From contig JAJXWO010000001.1 in the NCBI GenBank assembly GCA_021781535.1, positions 186,001-250,000 on the forward strand: a stretch of DNA of 64,000 nt. Direction: 5' to 3'. This DNA comes from Deltaproteobacteria bacterium (GTDB lineage Bacteria; Desulfobacterota; Desulfuromonadia; Geobacterales; Pseudopelobacteraceae). Positions 43,541 to 52,544 of the stretch are shown here, in pieces. Position 1 is the first letter of the stretch, and each line of letters begins with the position of its first letter. The notes below the pieces were generated by a model. The model ran no database searches, was not told where the DNA came from, and was given only the letters and a program-made list of their open reading frames with translations. Position numbers and translations under genes: made by a program.

Positions 43541-43915
43541 GTGGGACAGGAACATAAAAGAATACTGGTTGTTGATGATGAGGAAAACGCCCGCGTGGCA
43601 CTTTCGAAGATTCTTACCCATGACGGTTATGATGTTTCTTCAGCCAAGAACGGAGTGGAGGCTCTCAATTATCTTCGCAGTAAAGATGTCGAGTTGATCA
43701 TCACGGATCTAAATATGCCGGAGATGAATGGATTGATGTTTTTGCGCGAACTCAACCGCAGTCATCCTTCCAGTAATGTTATCATGATTACCGCTTACGG
43801 CGAAGTGGAGTCGTATCTTGAAGCGATGACACTGGGCGCTTTTGAATACATAAACAAGCCGGTTAAGTACGATGATCTCAAAAAAGTCATCGATAAGATT
43901 TTTAAAAATGATTGA
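43541..43915 (+). CDS. Stand-alone response regulator receiver
   Basis: A 124-residue single receiver domain: acidic pair in ILVVDDEEN, acceptor Asp in IITDLNMPEMNG (~residue 56), Thr in MITAYG and Lys in INKPVKYDD. The frame is open from 43436, but the receiver fold starts right after GTG 43541, which has AGGAGA eight bases upstream. No output domain. Partner kinase unknown; none is encoded nearby. Confidence 0.88.
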   Translation: MGQEHKRILVVDDEENARVALSKILTHDGYDVSSAKNGVEALNYLRSKDVELIITDLNMPEMNGLMFLRELNRSHPSSNVIMITAYGEVESYLEAMTLGAFEYINKPVKYDDLKKVIDKIFKND

Positions 43916-43945
43916 AAAACTGAACTATTTAACAGGAGGAACTCT

Positions 43946-44395
43946 ATGAAACCGTTTACAAAAATTTTAACTGCTATCGATTTTTCAGAAAATTCTGAAT
44001 GTGCTTTCGACTATGCCCTGACATTGGCAACTCAGTTTAATGCTGAACTCACAATTATCCATGTTATCAATGAGCCGGTTGATTTACGTGGTTTCTATGT
44101 ACCTCATATTTCTTTTGAGCAGTTGGAAAAAGAGATCGAAGATAGTGCGGTCAAAATGATGGAAGCATTCTGCAGCTCAAAACTAGGGACCTTTTCAAAT
44201 TACAAAACATCAATCGTGACCGGCATCCCTTACGATGAAATCACGGCAACTGCCGCCAAAATGGATGCATCTCTGATCGTGCTCGGTACGCATGGCAGGA
44301 CCGGTCTTGACCGTATACTTTTTGGCAGCACCGCTGAACGGGTTGTGCGCTCTGCCCAGTGTCCCGTCCTGACGGTGAGACTCCCGGCCGTATAA
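43946..44395 (+). CDS. Universal stress protein (UspA family)
   Basis: A 149-residue Usp-fold protein. N-terminal FTKILTAIDFSENSECAFDY, and the ATP-binding motif G-x2-G-x9-G-S/T in LGTHGRTGLDRILFGSTAER, so an ATP-binding class is likely. AGGAGG precedes the start. It lies between two stand-alone receivers, 30 bases after the first, and may respond to the same conditions; this is inference from position. Confidence 0.93.
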   Translation: MKPFTKILTAIDFSENSECAFDYALTLATQFNAELTIIHVINEPVDLRGFYVPHISFEQLEKEIEDSAVKMMEAFCSSKLGTFSNYKTSIVTGIPYDEITATAAKMDASLIVLGTHGRTGLDRILFGSTAERVVRSAQCPVLTVRLPAV

Positions 44396-44485
44396 ATATA
44401 ATGTCTAAATACGTTCTTTCTTTTTACGGTTGAGGTGTGTACTATACCCCGGTTGTTGATATCCAATTTGTTAGTGCGTGCCGTC

Positions 44486-44884
44486 ATGACCCAACCATCC
44501 AGAAAAGTTCTTATTGTCGATGATGATCCGTTTTTTTTGAAAGTTCTGACCGATAATTTCAGTGACAATGGCTTTACCGTAATCAATGCCAATGACGGTA
44601 TTGAAGGGGTAAAGGCATTTCTTGAAACGCTCCCCGATGTCGTAATTTCTGATCTGGTTATGCCGCGTATGGGGGGCGTCAGTACTTGTATGGAGATCAG
44701 CCGGCTGGCAGGTGATACTCCCCCTGTTATAGTGCTCTTGACATCGATGTTTCAGGAATCACCCCATGAGCATGATGCAGCTGAAATGGGTGCCAAAATT
44801 CACATCCCCAAGTCCACCCGCCCGGTGGATATTGTCATTATCGTCGAGCAGCTTCTGGAGCGCGAAAAGTACCTGAAGAACTGA
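44486..44884 (+). CDS. Stand-alone response regulator receiver
   Basis: A 132-residue receiver domain: acidic cluster VLIVDDDPF, acceptor Asp in VVISDLVMPRMGG (~residue 57), Thr in VLLTSMF and Lys in IHIPKST. The open frame begins at 44435, but the domain starts after ATG 44486; there is no strong ribosome-binding sequence for either. No effector domain. Four bases precede the next gene. Confidence 0.87.
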   Translation: MTQPSRKVLIVDDDPFFLKVLTDNFSDNGFTVINANDGIEGVKAFLETLPDVVISDLVMPRMGGVSTCMEISRLAGDTPPVIVLLTSMFQESPHEHDAAEMGAKIHIPKSTRPVDIVIIVEQLLEREKYLKN

Positions 44885-44888
44885 CGGC

Positions 44889-46463
44889 ATGCCTTTTATC
44901 TATCGAAACCTTTCCCTTGCTCCCTCTGAATCCGAAGAAACCCTCCCTGCCTTACTGGCCGGGAAACTTTCCATTCCGCCCCTATCATTGCACAATATCT
45001 GCATTATTCGTAAAGGGATTGACGCCCGAAAAAAACCACACATAAAAGTGGTCTACACACTTTCTTTTACTGTTGATGCTTCGACCAAATTACATGTCGG
45101 CGCTGATCCGGCGCTGGAATGGCAAGACGAAAAATCGGTTCCGGATCAAGCGCCGGTTCAGTCGTCCGCGCGCATTGTCATTGTCGGAAGCGGGCCGGCC
45201 GGCCTCTTTGCTGCACTGCGTCTGGCGGAGTATGGATTGAAGGCGGTGATCATCGAGCGCGGAGAACCTGTGGAACAACGTGCGTTGTCCGTGCAACGTT
45301 TTTGGAAAGACGGGGTGCTTGATCCTGAATCCAATGTTCAATTCGGTGAAGGTGGGGCCGGAACTTTTTCCGACGGCAAGCTTACGTGCCGCTCCAAGGA
45401 TCAGATGGTACCGTGGGTGCTGGATCGATTAGCCGCTTTTGGTGCCCAGCCAGAGGTGCGCTATCTGGCCAAACCGCACATTGGCACAGACCGGTTGAGG
45501 GCGGTAGTCAGTTCAATCCGGCGGAGTCTTCTTGAGAAAGGCTTTTCCGTCCGGTTCGGGTGCCGTATGACTGGCATGAACATCACCAATGGTCAGATTA
45601 AAGCAGTGACTCTGAATGGCGTGGAAGAAATTCCGTGTGATTATTTGATTCTGGCCAGCGGACATAGCGCGCGGGATACGTATGAGCTCTTGGAACAACT
45701 GAACGTGCCGTTGCAGCGTAAACCATTTGCAATGGGTCTCAGGGTTGAACATCCACAGGAACTGATAAACAGAATCCAGTATGGCATTCAGAAACCGCCA
45801 AATCTGCCGGCCGCTGACTATGCTGTGGCCTGGAACAACAGTTCCACCGGGCGCAGCGCCTATTCCTTCTGTATGTGCCCGGGAGGAGTGGTGGTTGGTG
45901 GAGCATCAGAGGCGGGAGGAGTCGTTACCAACGGCATGAGCGGCCAATTGCGCAATTCTCCCTACGCTAACAGTGCCTTGGTGGTCAATGTGCGGGAAGA
46001 AGACTTTGACGGCCCCGGTCCTCTGGCAGGGGTGCGTCTCCAGCGCAGATGGGAGCAACGGGCATTTGAACGCGGTGGCGGGGGATACCGCGCACCTGCT
46101 CAGAACCTGCTCGATTTTTTGCGTCTTCCGGGGAAAGGGGCTGCACGGACGAGCTATCGTCCCGGTATTGCCGAGACGGAGCTTGATTCTGTGCTGCCAC
46201 CTTTTGTTATTGATACATTACGGGAAGGGATAATCGATTTTGGACGAAAGCTGAGGGGGTTTATAACTTCCGAGGCGACACTGATCGGCATCGAGTCCCG
46301 CACTTCATCTCCGGTGCGCATTCTGCGCGACAGCAGTTTTGAATCTGTTGGCGTCAAAGGATTGTACCCTGCCGGTGAAGGTGCTGGGTATGCCGGAGGA
46401 ATCATGAGTTCTGCCGTGGATGGCATCAAAGTCGCCGATTGTATTGCAGGGCGGCTGAAATAA
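44889..46463 (+). CDS. FAD-dependent dehydrogenase (COG2509 type)
   Basis: A 524-residue flavoprotein. The dinucleotide-binding fold starts at ~95 with IVIVGSGPAGLFAALRLAEY and ends in the Glu of VIIERG. Conserved motifs QFGEGGAGTFSDGKLTCRSK and LYPAGEGAGYAGGIMSSAVD place it with the uncharacterised FAD-dependent dehydrogenases of COG2509. Residues 1-90 form a separate N-terminal domain typical of that group. The substrate is unknown. Its stop (46461-46463) directly abuts the stop of the convergent M16 gene. Confidence 0.9.
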   Translation: MPFIYRNLSLAPSESEETLPALLAGKLSIPPLSLHNICIIRKGIDARKKPHIKVVYTLSFTVDASTKLHVGADPALEWQDEKSVPDQAPVQSSARIVIVGSGPAGLFAALRLAEYGLKAVIIERGEPVEQRALSVQRFWKDGVLDPESNVQFGEGGAGTFSDGKLTCRSKDQMVPWVLDRLAAFGAQPEVRYLAKPHIGTDRLRAVVSSIRRSLLEKGFSVRFGCRMTGMNITNGQIKAVTLNGVEEIPCDYLILASGHSARDTYELLEQLNVPLQRKPFAMGLRVEHPQELINRIQYGIQKPPNLPAADYAVAWNNSSTGRSAYSFCMCPGGVVVGGASEAGGVVTNGMSGQLRNSPYANSALVVNVREEDFDGPGPLAGVRLQRRWEQRAFERGGGGYRAPAQNLLDFLRLPGKGAARTSYRPGIAETELDSVLPPFVIDTLREGIIDFGRKLRGFITSEATLIGIESRTSSPVRILRDSSFESVGVKGLYPAGEGAGYAGGIMSSAVDGIKVADCIAGRLK

Positions 46464-47909
46464 CTACCGTTTCACCTCATGTGGAATATTCAGTTTCAAA
46501 TCGAGTGCCTGCACATCACCCAGCGTTGAAAGCGGCTGGTCGAACTGTGCCGCATCACCTATAACCACCAGTTTGAGCGCTTCCGGGTGCAGGTATTTAC
46601 GTGCTGCGTTCAATATATCTGTTTTTGTTACCTTGGCAATGTTGTTACGATACTGTTCAAGGTAGCCGTCAGGGTAACCATAATATTCGAGCCGGGCACG
46701 CTGGTCAACTATCGAAGCCGGGCTGGTAAAGGCGAATATGAACGAGTTGATGATGTATTCCCGGGCGGCATTCAGTTCTCCGTCACTGACCGGATCTGTC
46801 GTCAGTTTGGCAATTATTTTTTTCATCAGGTCGATCGCCTTGATTGTGGACCCGGCCTTGGTTTCCGTTTCGGCAATAAAGCTGCCGGTAAAACGGCGAC
46901 CGATGTCGAAGTGACTGCCAACATTGTACGCCAGGCCCTGATTGGTGCGAATTTCCATCATCAGCCGTGAGGTAAAGCTTCCCCCAAGAATATAGTCAAG
47001 AAGACGCACGGCATAAATATCAGGAGAGTCTTTCGTTAATCCCAGATGTCCCATGCGGATGACCGTCTGATTGACGTCCTTTTTCCCATAGAGAACTTCA
47101 CTCTTATACAGAGCTTGCGGCTGGGATATCTTCGGCAAAATCAAAACAGTACGTCCCTTTTCCGGTTTGAAAATCGCATTCAGTTCTTTTAGTAGCGCAG
47201 TCTGATCAAAGTCGCCTGATATTGATAGGATCATATTATCAGTCCGGAAATAGCGATGATGAAAATCAATGAGATCCTGGCGGGAGATAGCGTTGATTGA
47301 CGCAAATGTCGCGGTTTCTCCCAGTGGATGACCGGCATAGATGGCCCGGTTGATCTCCCGGTCGGCAATTTCCTTGGGGTCGTCATTCTGACGCCGCACA
47401 CTTTCAATCATTTGTCTGCGGGCAATTTCAACCCGTTTATCATTGAAATCCGGGCGTAGGAGGACATCGCTGAAAATCTGCAGCGTACGGTTGAAATTTT
47501 TTTTCAGTGTCGTGAGAGAGACCGTTCCCATATCGCTGCCGATTCTGCTCTCGACAGCCGACGCCATGAATTCCAGTTCGTCATCTATCTGATCCGGCGC
47601 CATGCCACCTGCGCCTCCACTGCGCATAACGCTGCCCGCCATGCTGGACAGTCCGGATTTTTCGGCTGGTTCATAGACTGACCCGGCCCGTACCATGGCG
47701 GTCACATTGATGATCGGGAGTTCGGTGTCGCGCAGCAGATAAACCGGCATTCCGCATTCCAGAACCACCCGTTCCGCTGTGGGGATCTGAAAGTGCAATG
47801 CGGGAAATTTCATGGTTCGAGGGTTTGCCGGAGGCTGTTCCTGTTCCGCAGCGCAAGCCGGCGCGATTAACGTGAAGATGAAACAGATGGAAATAATAAG
47901 TTGTCTCAT
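46464..47909 (-). CDS. M16 peptidase family protein, zinc-motif-less subunit
   Basis: A 481-residue periplasmic protein: signal peptide ~1-20 (ending ACA), then two M16 halves. At the place of the zinc motif HxxEH it reads SGLSSMAGSVM, so it cannot bind the metal. It does keep the GGSFTSRLMMEIRTNQGLAY region with the Arg/Tyr pair that the family supplies from its second subunit. It overlaps the active-type gene by 4 bases. The pair probably works as a heterodimer like mitochondrial processing peptidase or Sphingomonas Sph2681/2682. The substrate is unknown. Confidence 0.9.
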   Translation of the reverse strand: MRQLIISICFIFTLIAPACAAEQEQPPANPRTMKFPALHFQIPTAERVVLECGMPVYLLRDTELPIINVTAMVRAGSVYEPAEKSGLSSMAGSVMRSGGAGGMAPDQIDDELEFMASAVESRIGSDMGTVSLTTLKKNFNRTLQIFSDVLLRPDFNDKRVEIARRQMIESVRRQNDDPKEIADREINRAIYAGHPLGETATFASINAISRQDLIDFHHRYFRTDNMILSISGDFDQTALLKELNAIFKPEKGRTVLILPKISQPQALYKSEVLYGKKDVNQTVIRMGHLGLTKDSPDIYAVRLLDYILGGSFTSRLMMEIRTNQGLAYNVGSHFDIGRRFTGSFIAETETKAGSTIKAIDLMKKIIAKLTTDPVSDGELNAAREYIINSFIFAFTSPASIVDQRARLEYYGYPDGYLEQYRNNIAKVTKTDILNAARKYLHPEALKLVVIGDAAQFDQPLSTLGDVQALDLKLNIPHEVKR

Positions 47910-49390
47910 TTGTCACCGCCCTTTTTTGTGATAAAGCCGACGGTACGGTTCTCACGGGTGAAGTAGGTGGCGGCCACCCGCATGATATCAGCGGGAGTGA
48001 CCGTGGCTATTTTACCGCGCTGTTTGATCATATAACGCCAACTGCCGGTTGTCGCTTCATACTCGGTCAGGTTACGTGCGAGTCCGCCGTTGGTACCCAT
48101 CCTGCGTGCCTCCTCGTACTCAATTTTATTAAGGATACGGTGCAGATCATGTTCGGAAACCGGCGTCGTTTTCAGCAGGTCCAGCTCGGCCAGAATTCCC
48201 TCTTCGACCTCTTTTACCGTATGAGGCGCACGCGGATTGGCGCTTACAACGAACAGGCTTGGATAACGGTGTCCCGGAGCATCAAATGCCCCGATATCGG
48301 AGACGATCTGTTTTTCAATTACCAGTTTTTTATATAAGCGTGAGGTACGGCCATTACTCAGAATCATGCTGATTACGTCAAAAACATAGTCATCCGGAGT
48401 GCCGATTGCCGGTTTGTGAAATCCAATCATCAAGGTTGGTTCCGCATCGGCTATCAATTCTATACTCCGTTCCCCCGACTGACTCGGCTCAACGTCGGTG
48501 ACCGGCGGCAGCACTTTTCCCGGTTTGATCGCTCCAAAATATCGCTCGACCATGGCAATCGTCTTTTTGGAGTCAATATCTCCGACAATGGCAACGATGG
48601 CATTATTCGGCGCATAGTAGCTGTGAAAAAACCGTTCGGCCTTGGTGCGGGTCAGATTCTCAATGTCGGTTTTCCAGCCGATTGTCGGATGACCGTAAGG
48701 GTGAGTCAGGAAGCTGGAGGCCACAAACGTTTCCCATAGCTTGCTCTCCGGGTCAGCGTCATACGATCTGCGCCGCTCCTCCATCACTACCGAACGCTCG
48801 GAGTAGAACTCTCTGAGGACCGCATGCTGCAGGCGGTCTGATTCGATTGCTGCCCACAGTTCAAGTTTGTTGGCCGGCAGACTGATCATATATGTGGTGC
48901 CGTCGCGGCTGGTATAGGCGTTATAGCCGGTGCCTCCATTTTTCGAATACAGTTCGAAAAATTCATCCTTGATGACATATTTTGACGCAGCTGCTTCCAG
49001 AGTGGTCAGCTGTTTCTCAAGCAGCGCAATCTTTCCGTCATCACCCTTTTCACTCTTCGCTTTCTCGGCTGTTAATGCGAGGGCAACGTCCTCGATCTTA
49101 TCAAGGATCGGTTTTTCTGCGGCATAATTTGTAGTCCCGAGCGTGGTCGTTCCCTTGAAGAGCATATGCTCCAGCATATGGGCAATTCCGCGTTCATCGC
49201 TCCGTTCATCGACGCTGCCAACCTTGAACCGGATCCAGGCCGAGACCGTTGGTGACGTGTGCCGCTCAACCATCAGGAGTTTCATGCCATTTTTCATGGT
49301 GTGCTCGACAACCTTCTCATCGAGAGTCGCCGCATAAATCTGCGTAGAACATACGACCAAAAGCGTAATTACGAGCAGGATTCGCTTCAT
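47906..49390 (-). CDS. M16 zinc metallopeptidase (active-type subunit)
   Basis: A 494-residue periplasmic peptidase. Signal peptide ~1-21 (ending YAA), inverted zinc motif HMLEH in RGIAHMLEHMLFKGTT (~residues 66-81), and a distal Glu in the expected helix. An acidic, helical insertion spans ~110-145. Encoded just downstream of mlaD on the same strand (12 bases) and followed by its inactive partner. Degradation of envelope peptides or mis-sorted proteins is a plausible but unproven role. Confidence 0.93.
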   Translation of the reverse strand: MKRILLVITLLVVCSTQIYAATLDEKVVEHTMKNGMKLLMVERHTSPTVSAWIRFKVGSVDERSDERGIAHMLEHMLFKGTTTLGTTNYAAEKPILDKIEDVALALTAEKAKSEKGDDGKIALLEKQLTTLEAAASKYVIKDEFFELYSKNGGTGYNAYTSRDGTTYMISLPANKLELWAAIESDRLQHAVLREFYSERSVVMEERRRSYDADPESKLWETFVASSFLTHPYGHPTIGWKTDIENLTRTKAERFFHSYYAPNNAIVAIVGDIDSKKTIAMVERYFGAIKPGKVLPPVTDVEPSQSGERSIELIADAEPTLMIGFHKPAIGTPDDYVFDVISMILSNGRTSRLYKKLVIEKQIVSDIGAFDAPGHRYPSLFVVSANPRAPHTVKEVEEGILAELDLLKTTPVSEHDLHRILNKIEYEEARRMGTNGGLARNLTEYEATTGSWRYMIKQRGKIATVTPADIMRVAATYFTRENRTVGFITKKGGDK

Positions 49391-49402
49391 ATTCCGTACT
49401 CC

Positions 49403-50485
49403 CTAAAATACCGAAAATTTGATGTACTTCCGTGGATTTTCCTTGAAATCTTTTACCAGCGCATCCAGATCATCGACCATTTTGTCCATTTTGTTATAGA
49501 GCGCTTTGTCGTTGACCAGCTTGCCCGCAGTCCCGTCACCCGCCTTGACTTTTACAGTCACATCTTCGATCGCTTTAACCGATGATTCAGCCCTGGTGAG
49601 GAGCGAAATGCCCTTGTCATAGAATTCCCGATCGTTCAGCAGCAGGCCAATTGTGCCCTCTTTAGACATGATTTTTTTATTCAGATCACGGACCTCATCG
49701 GCTGCTTGGTTACTCTTGTCAGCCAGAGCCGTTAGTTTCGTGTAGAGTGACTTGTCATAGATCAATTTATTAAGCGTCCCGTCAGAAGACTGAATATCCT
49801 GCAAAGTACGGTCGGCACGGTTAAGAATGCTGATCAACTTGTTGTACGGTGCCGGATCGCGGTTGAGCTTGCCAAGAGTCCCGTCACCGTGGTTAATGGT
49901 GCCTACCAGATTTTTCATTTCAATAGTCAGGCGTGCAATATTGTTGTAAAGCGTCTCGTCCTTGTTAAGTTTACCCAGGGTCCCTTTCCCCTGATTGATA
50001 TTGTCAATGATTCCGTTAACCTTATCAAAAACAGTGCCGGCCTTCTGTATGACATCATCCAGTATTACGGCAGGTGTCCCTTGGACTACGGTCGGGGGCG
50101 TGTCGGAATAATGTTTTGAGGGGAGAATGTCGACATACTTTTCCCCCATCAGCCCACGGGTCTTGATCGTTATTTCCGAATCAGGACCGATTTTCTTCAA
50201 AGCATCTTTATCAACTTCAATATCGATACTGACCTCATTACTGTGCTTCGGATCGGCAAAAAGGATGTTAGTGACAAGACCAACGTCTACGCCGGCCAGC
50301 CACACCGGAGCACCGACTTTCAGGCCGACAACATCGCTCATGACAATTCTCATGGCTCCTTTGGCGACAAACATTTTTGTTTTCTGTCCCATCAGCAGAA
50401 CCCCGGCGGCAAAAATAATCAGCGCCAGAAGGATAAAAATACCTCCGCGTACCTGAGCCCAGCCGATCTGATTACTTCGTTTCAT
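49403..50485 (-). CDS. mlaD: MCE/MlaD-domain lipid-transport protein
   Basis: A 360-residue protein: N-terminal membrane anchor (~8-30, GGIFILLALIIFAAGVLLMG), one MCE domain (~38-118, MSDVVGLKVGAPVWLAGVDV), then a long helical tail with repeated GDGTLGKLNxD motifs about 30-40 residues apart. MlaD hexamers carry phospholipids between membranes with MlaF and MlaE. The tail is longer than in E. coli MlaD (183 residues), as is usual in Deltaproteobacteria. Confidence 0.92.
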   Translation of the reverse strand: MKRSNQIGWAQVRGGIFILLALIIFAAGVLLMGQKTKMFVAKGAMRIVMSDVVGLKVGAPVWLAGVDVGLVTNILFADPKHSNEVSIDIEVDKDALKKIGPDSEITIKTRGLMGEKYVDILPSKHYSDTPPTVVQGTPAVILDDVIQKAGTVFDKVNGIIDNINQGKGTLGKLNKDETLYNNIARLTIEMKNLVGTINHGDGTLGKLNRDPAPYNKLISILNRADRTLQDIQSSDGTLNKLIYDKSLYTKLTALADKSNQAADEVRDLNKKIMSKEGTIGLLLNDREFYDKGISLLTRAESSVKAIEDVTVKVKAGDGTAGKLVNDKALYNKMDKMVDDLDALVKDFKENPRKYIKFSVF

Positions 50486-50531
50486 GTTGATTCCACCTGT
50501 CCCTGTTGTTTTGCGCTGATGGGTTCGAATA

Positions 50532-51284
50532 TCATACGAACAGCGACCTCTCCGTCGGGGCCAGAAACTCGACCACTTCGGGAATGGTACTGCACCTCAT
50601 CTCCTCTTCACTTCCTTCAAACAGCATATGGGCGTCATGCAGAAAGGTGAAACGCTGAGACGTTGCAAATGCGGTTGCCAGATCATGAGTGACCATCAGG
50701 GTAGTTTTACCTTCGGCCTGCAGGCGTTGCATCAAAGTGCAAATATTATAGACTCCTATCGGATCGAGTCCGGTGGTCGGTTCGTCAAAGAAAATGTAAT
50801 CAGGGTCTGCTGCCAGAGCGCGAGCGATAGCAACACGTTTCTTCATGCCGCCTGACAGTTCAGCCGGATACAGATCAAGAGCCGCTTCCACTCCGACAAA
50901 GCTGAGTTTTTCAAGCACGATCTTCGTAATTTCAGCTTGAGAAAGATGCCCCTCCTCGAACAGGCGATAGCCGACATTCTCGCCGACCGTCATTGAATCA
51001 AAAAGCGCCCCTCCCTGAAAAACAATCGCGATTTGCTTGCGCTGCTGCATGAAGCCAGACTCAGGCAACCCGGTGATGCACAGATTGCCGATGGAAACCG
51101 TGCCGGAATCGGGTTCGAGAAGGCCGAGCAGTAACTTGAGAATGGTCGTTTTTCCGGCGCCGCTGATGCCCAAAATAGTGCGGTTGACGCCTCGATCCAG
51201 TTGAAAGTCAAAATTCTCCAGGATCCTGCGTCCTCCGACGGAATAACATACCTTTTCCATGCGGATTGAATCGTTTGAGATCAT
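50532..51284 (-). CDS. mlaF: Mla lipid-transport ATPase MlaF
   Basis: A 250-residue ABC ATPase. Walker A LGISGAGKTTILK (~residue 38-50), Q-loop IAVFQGG-type IVFQGGALFDSM, signature [15 protein letters not shown], Walker B YIFFDEPTTGLDPI and H-loop VTHDL are all intact. The frame is open further upstream, but the ATG at 51284 overlaps the EVE gene stop by 4 bases (ATGA) and gives the normal family N-terminus. The permease MlaE is one gene upstream. Confidence 0.94.
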   Translation of the reverse strand: MISNDSIRMEKVCYSVGGRRILENFDFQLDRGVNRTILGISGAGKTTILKLLLGLLEPDSGTVSIGNLCITGLPESGFMQQRKQIAIVFQGGALFDSMTVGENVGYRLFEEGHLSQAEITKIVLEKLSFVGVEAALDLYPAELSGGMKKRVAIARALAADPDYIFFDEPTTGLDPIGVYNICTLMQRLQAEGKTTLMVTHDLATAFATSQRFTFLHDAHMLFEGSEEEMRCSTIPEVVEFLAPTERSLFV

Positions 51285-51763
51285 TGCCCTCTCACGCCTC
51301 CCGGCATTCCACCCATGGCCAGAATAATGTGCCACTCATGCTCCGTTACCGGTTGAATCGAAAGGCGGCTGCGTTTGACCAGCAGCATGTCCGCCAGCAG
51401 TGTGTTTTGTTTGATGCTCTCCAGGGCCACAATTTTTTTCAGCGGCGCAACATAGCGCAGATCAACCATATACCAGATCGGATTGACAGGGGAAGCTTTG
51501 GGATCGAAGTGCTCGGCGTTCGGATTCAGCGCGGTTGTATCAGGGTAACCGTCCCGTACGACTTCTGCCAGGCCGACTACAGCAGGTTCAGCTATGTTGC
51601 TGTGATAGAACAGTACCTGATCGCCGATCCTGACCTGGTCACGCAGGAAATTGCGGGCCTGGAAGTTGCGCACCCCATCCCACGGTTCCGTCATATTAGG
51701 ACGTTTTTTCAGGTCATCAAAGGAAAAACAGCCCGGTTCGGTTTTGAACAGCCAATGCGCCAT
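51281..51763 (-). CDS. EVE-domain protein
   Basis: A 160-residue single EVE (PUA-like) domain: MAHWLFKTEPGCFSFDDL, WDGVRNFQARNFLRDQVRIG, DQVLFYHSN and LSIQPVTEHEWHIIL are all family-typical. EVE domains bind modified bases in DNA or RNA. ATG 51763 with AGAGGA before it is preferred to an upstream in-frame ATG at 51784. It overlaps mlaF by 4 bases and follows mlaE by one base, so a nucleic-acid-binding protein is embedded in a lipid-transport operon. Its role there is unknown. Confidence 0.93.
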   Translation of the reverse strand: MAHWLFKTEPGCFSFDDLKKRPNMTEPWDGVRNFQARNFLRDQVRIGDQVLFYHSNIAEPAVVGLAEVVRDGYPDTTALNPNAEHFDPKASPVNPIWYMVDLRYVAPLKKIVALESIKQNTLLADMLLVKRSRLSIQPVTEHEWHIILAMGGMPGGVRGQ

Positions 51764-51764
51764 G

Positions 51765-52538
51765 TTATCCTCTGAAAACGACAAAAATTTTTGCTATGAA
51801 GAAATCGCAGATGAGGATCAGAACCGAAGAAAGCACAACGGCCTTCTTTGCTGCTGCGCCGACTCCCTCTGCACCACCCTTGGTGTTGAGGCCAACGTAG
51901 CACCCGGTAATGGCAATAATTCCGCCGAACACCGCCGGTTTCACCACACCCTCGATCAGGTCCTGGAATACCATGAACTGGGGCAGCCCGCTGATGTACA
52001 TGAGCGGATTGATCTGATAGCCGGCTGACATGATATAGCCGCCAAAGATAGAAACCATATCGGTCACGATCGTCAGGAGCGGCAGGGCCAGCAGCATGGC
52101 TTTGAGACGCGGTCCGACCAGGCGCTTGATAATATCGGTGCCTTCCACCCGCATCGCATCAACCTGCTCAGTCACCACCATTGTTCCCAATTCTGCGGTG
52201 ATGGCCGATCCGACGCGACCTGCCACCATCAGCGAAGCCAGAACCGGGCCAAGTTCCTTGATCATCGTCACTGCCACCATGCCGCCGACATAGCTGGTTG
52301 CTGCAAATGGCTTGAGCTGGATCAGTGACTGCAGCGCCATGACCATGCCGGAGAAAAGACCGGTCAGGATGCAAATGAACAGGGACGCAAATCCCAATTT
52401 GTCGAACTGGATGGCGAACTCGCGATAGTAGAAGGGGCGTTGGAATATCCGTACAAAAGTACGCCCCGCAAGAGTGAAATAATTTTGCAGCTCGTAAAAA
52501 AAAGACAGCAGAACTTTGTCAATAGCCGCAGCAGTCAT
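51765..52538 (-). CDS. mlaE: Mla lipid-transport permease MlaE
   Basis: A 257-residue inner-membrane permease with about five to six helices. The family motifs are FIRIFQRPFYYREF-like sequence, GMVMALQSLIQLKPF, KELGPVLASLMVAGRVGSAI and TEQVDAMRVEG. It starts 6 bases after the lon stop. The set mlaE-(EVE)-mlaF-mlaD forms a core Mla importer/exporter; mlaB and mlaC are not nearby. Confidence 0.94.
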   Translation of the reverse strand: MTAAAIDKVLLSFFYELQNYFTLAGRTFVRIFQRPFYYREFAIQFDKLGFASLFICILTGLFSGMVMALQSLIQLKPFAATSYVGGMVAVTMIKELGPVLASLMVAGRVGSAITAELGTMVVTEQVDAMRVEGTDIIKRLVGPRLKAMLLALPLLTIVTDMVSIFGGYIMSAGYQINPLMYISGLPQFMVFQDLIEGVVKPAVFGGIIAITGCYVGLNTKGGAEGVGAAAKKAVVLSSVLILICDFFIAKIFVVFRG

Positions 52539-52544
52539 ATCCGG

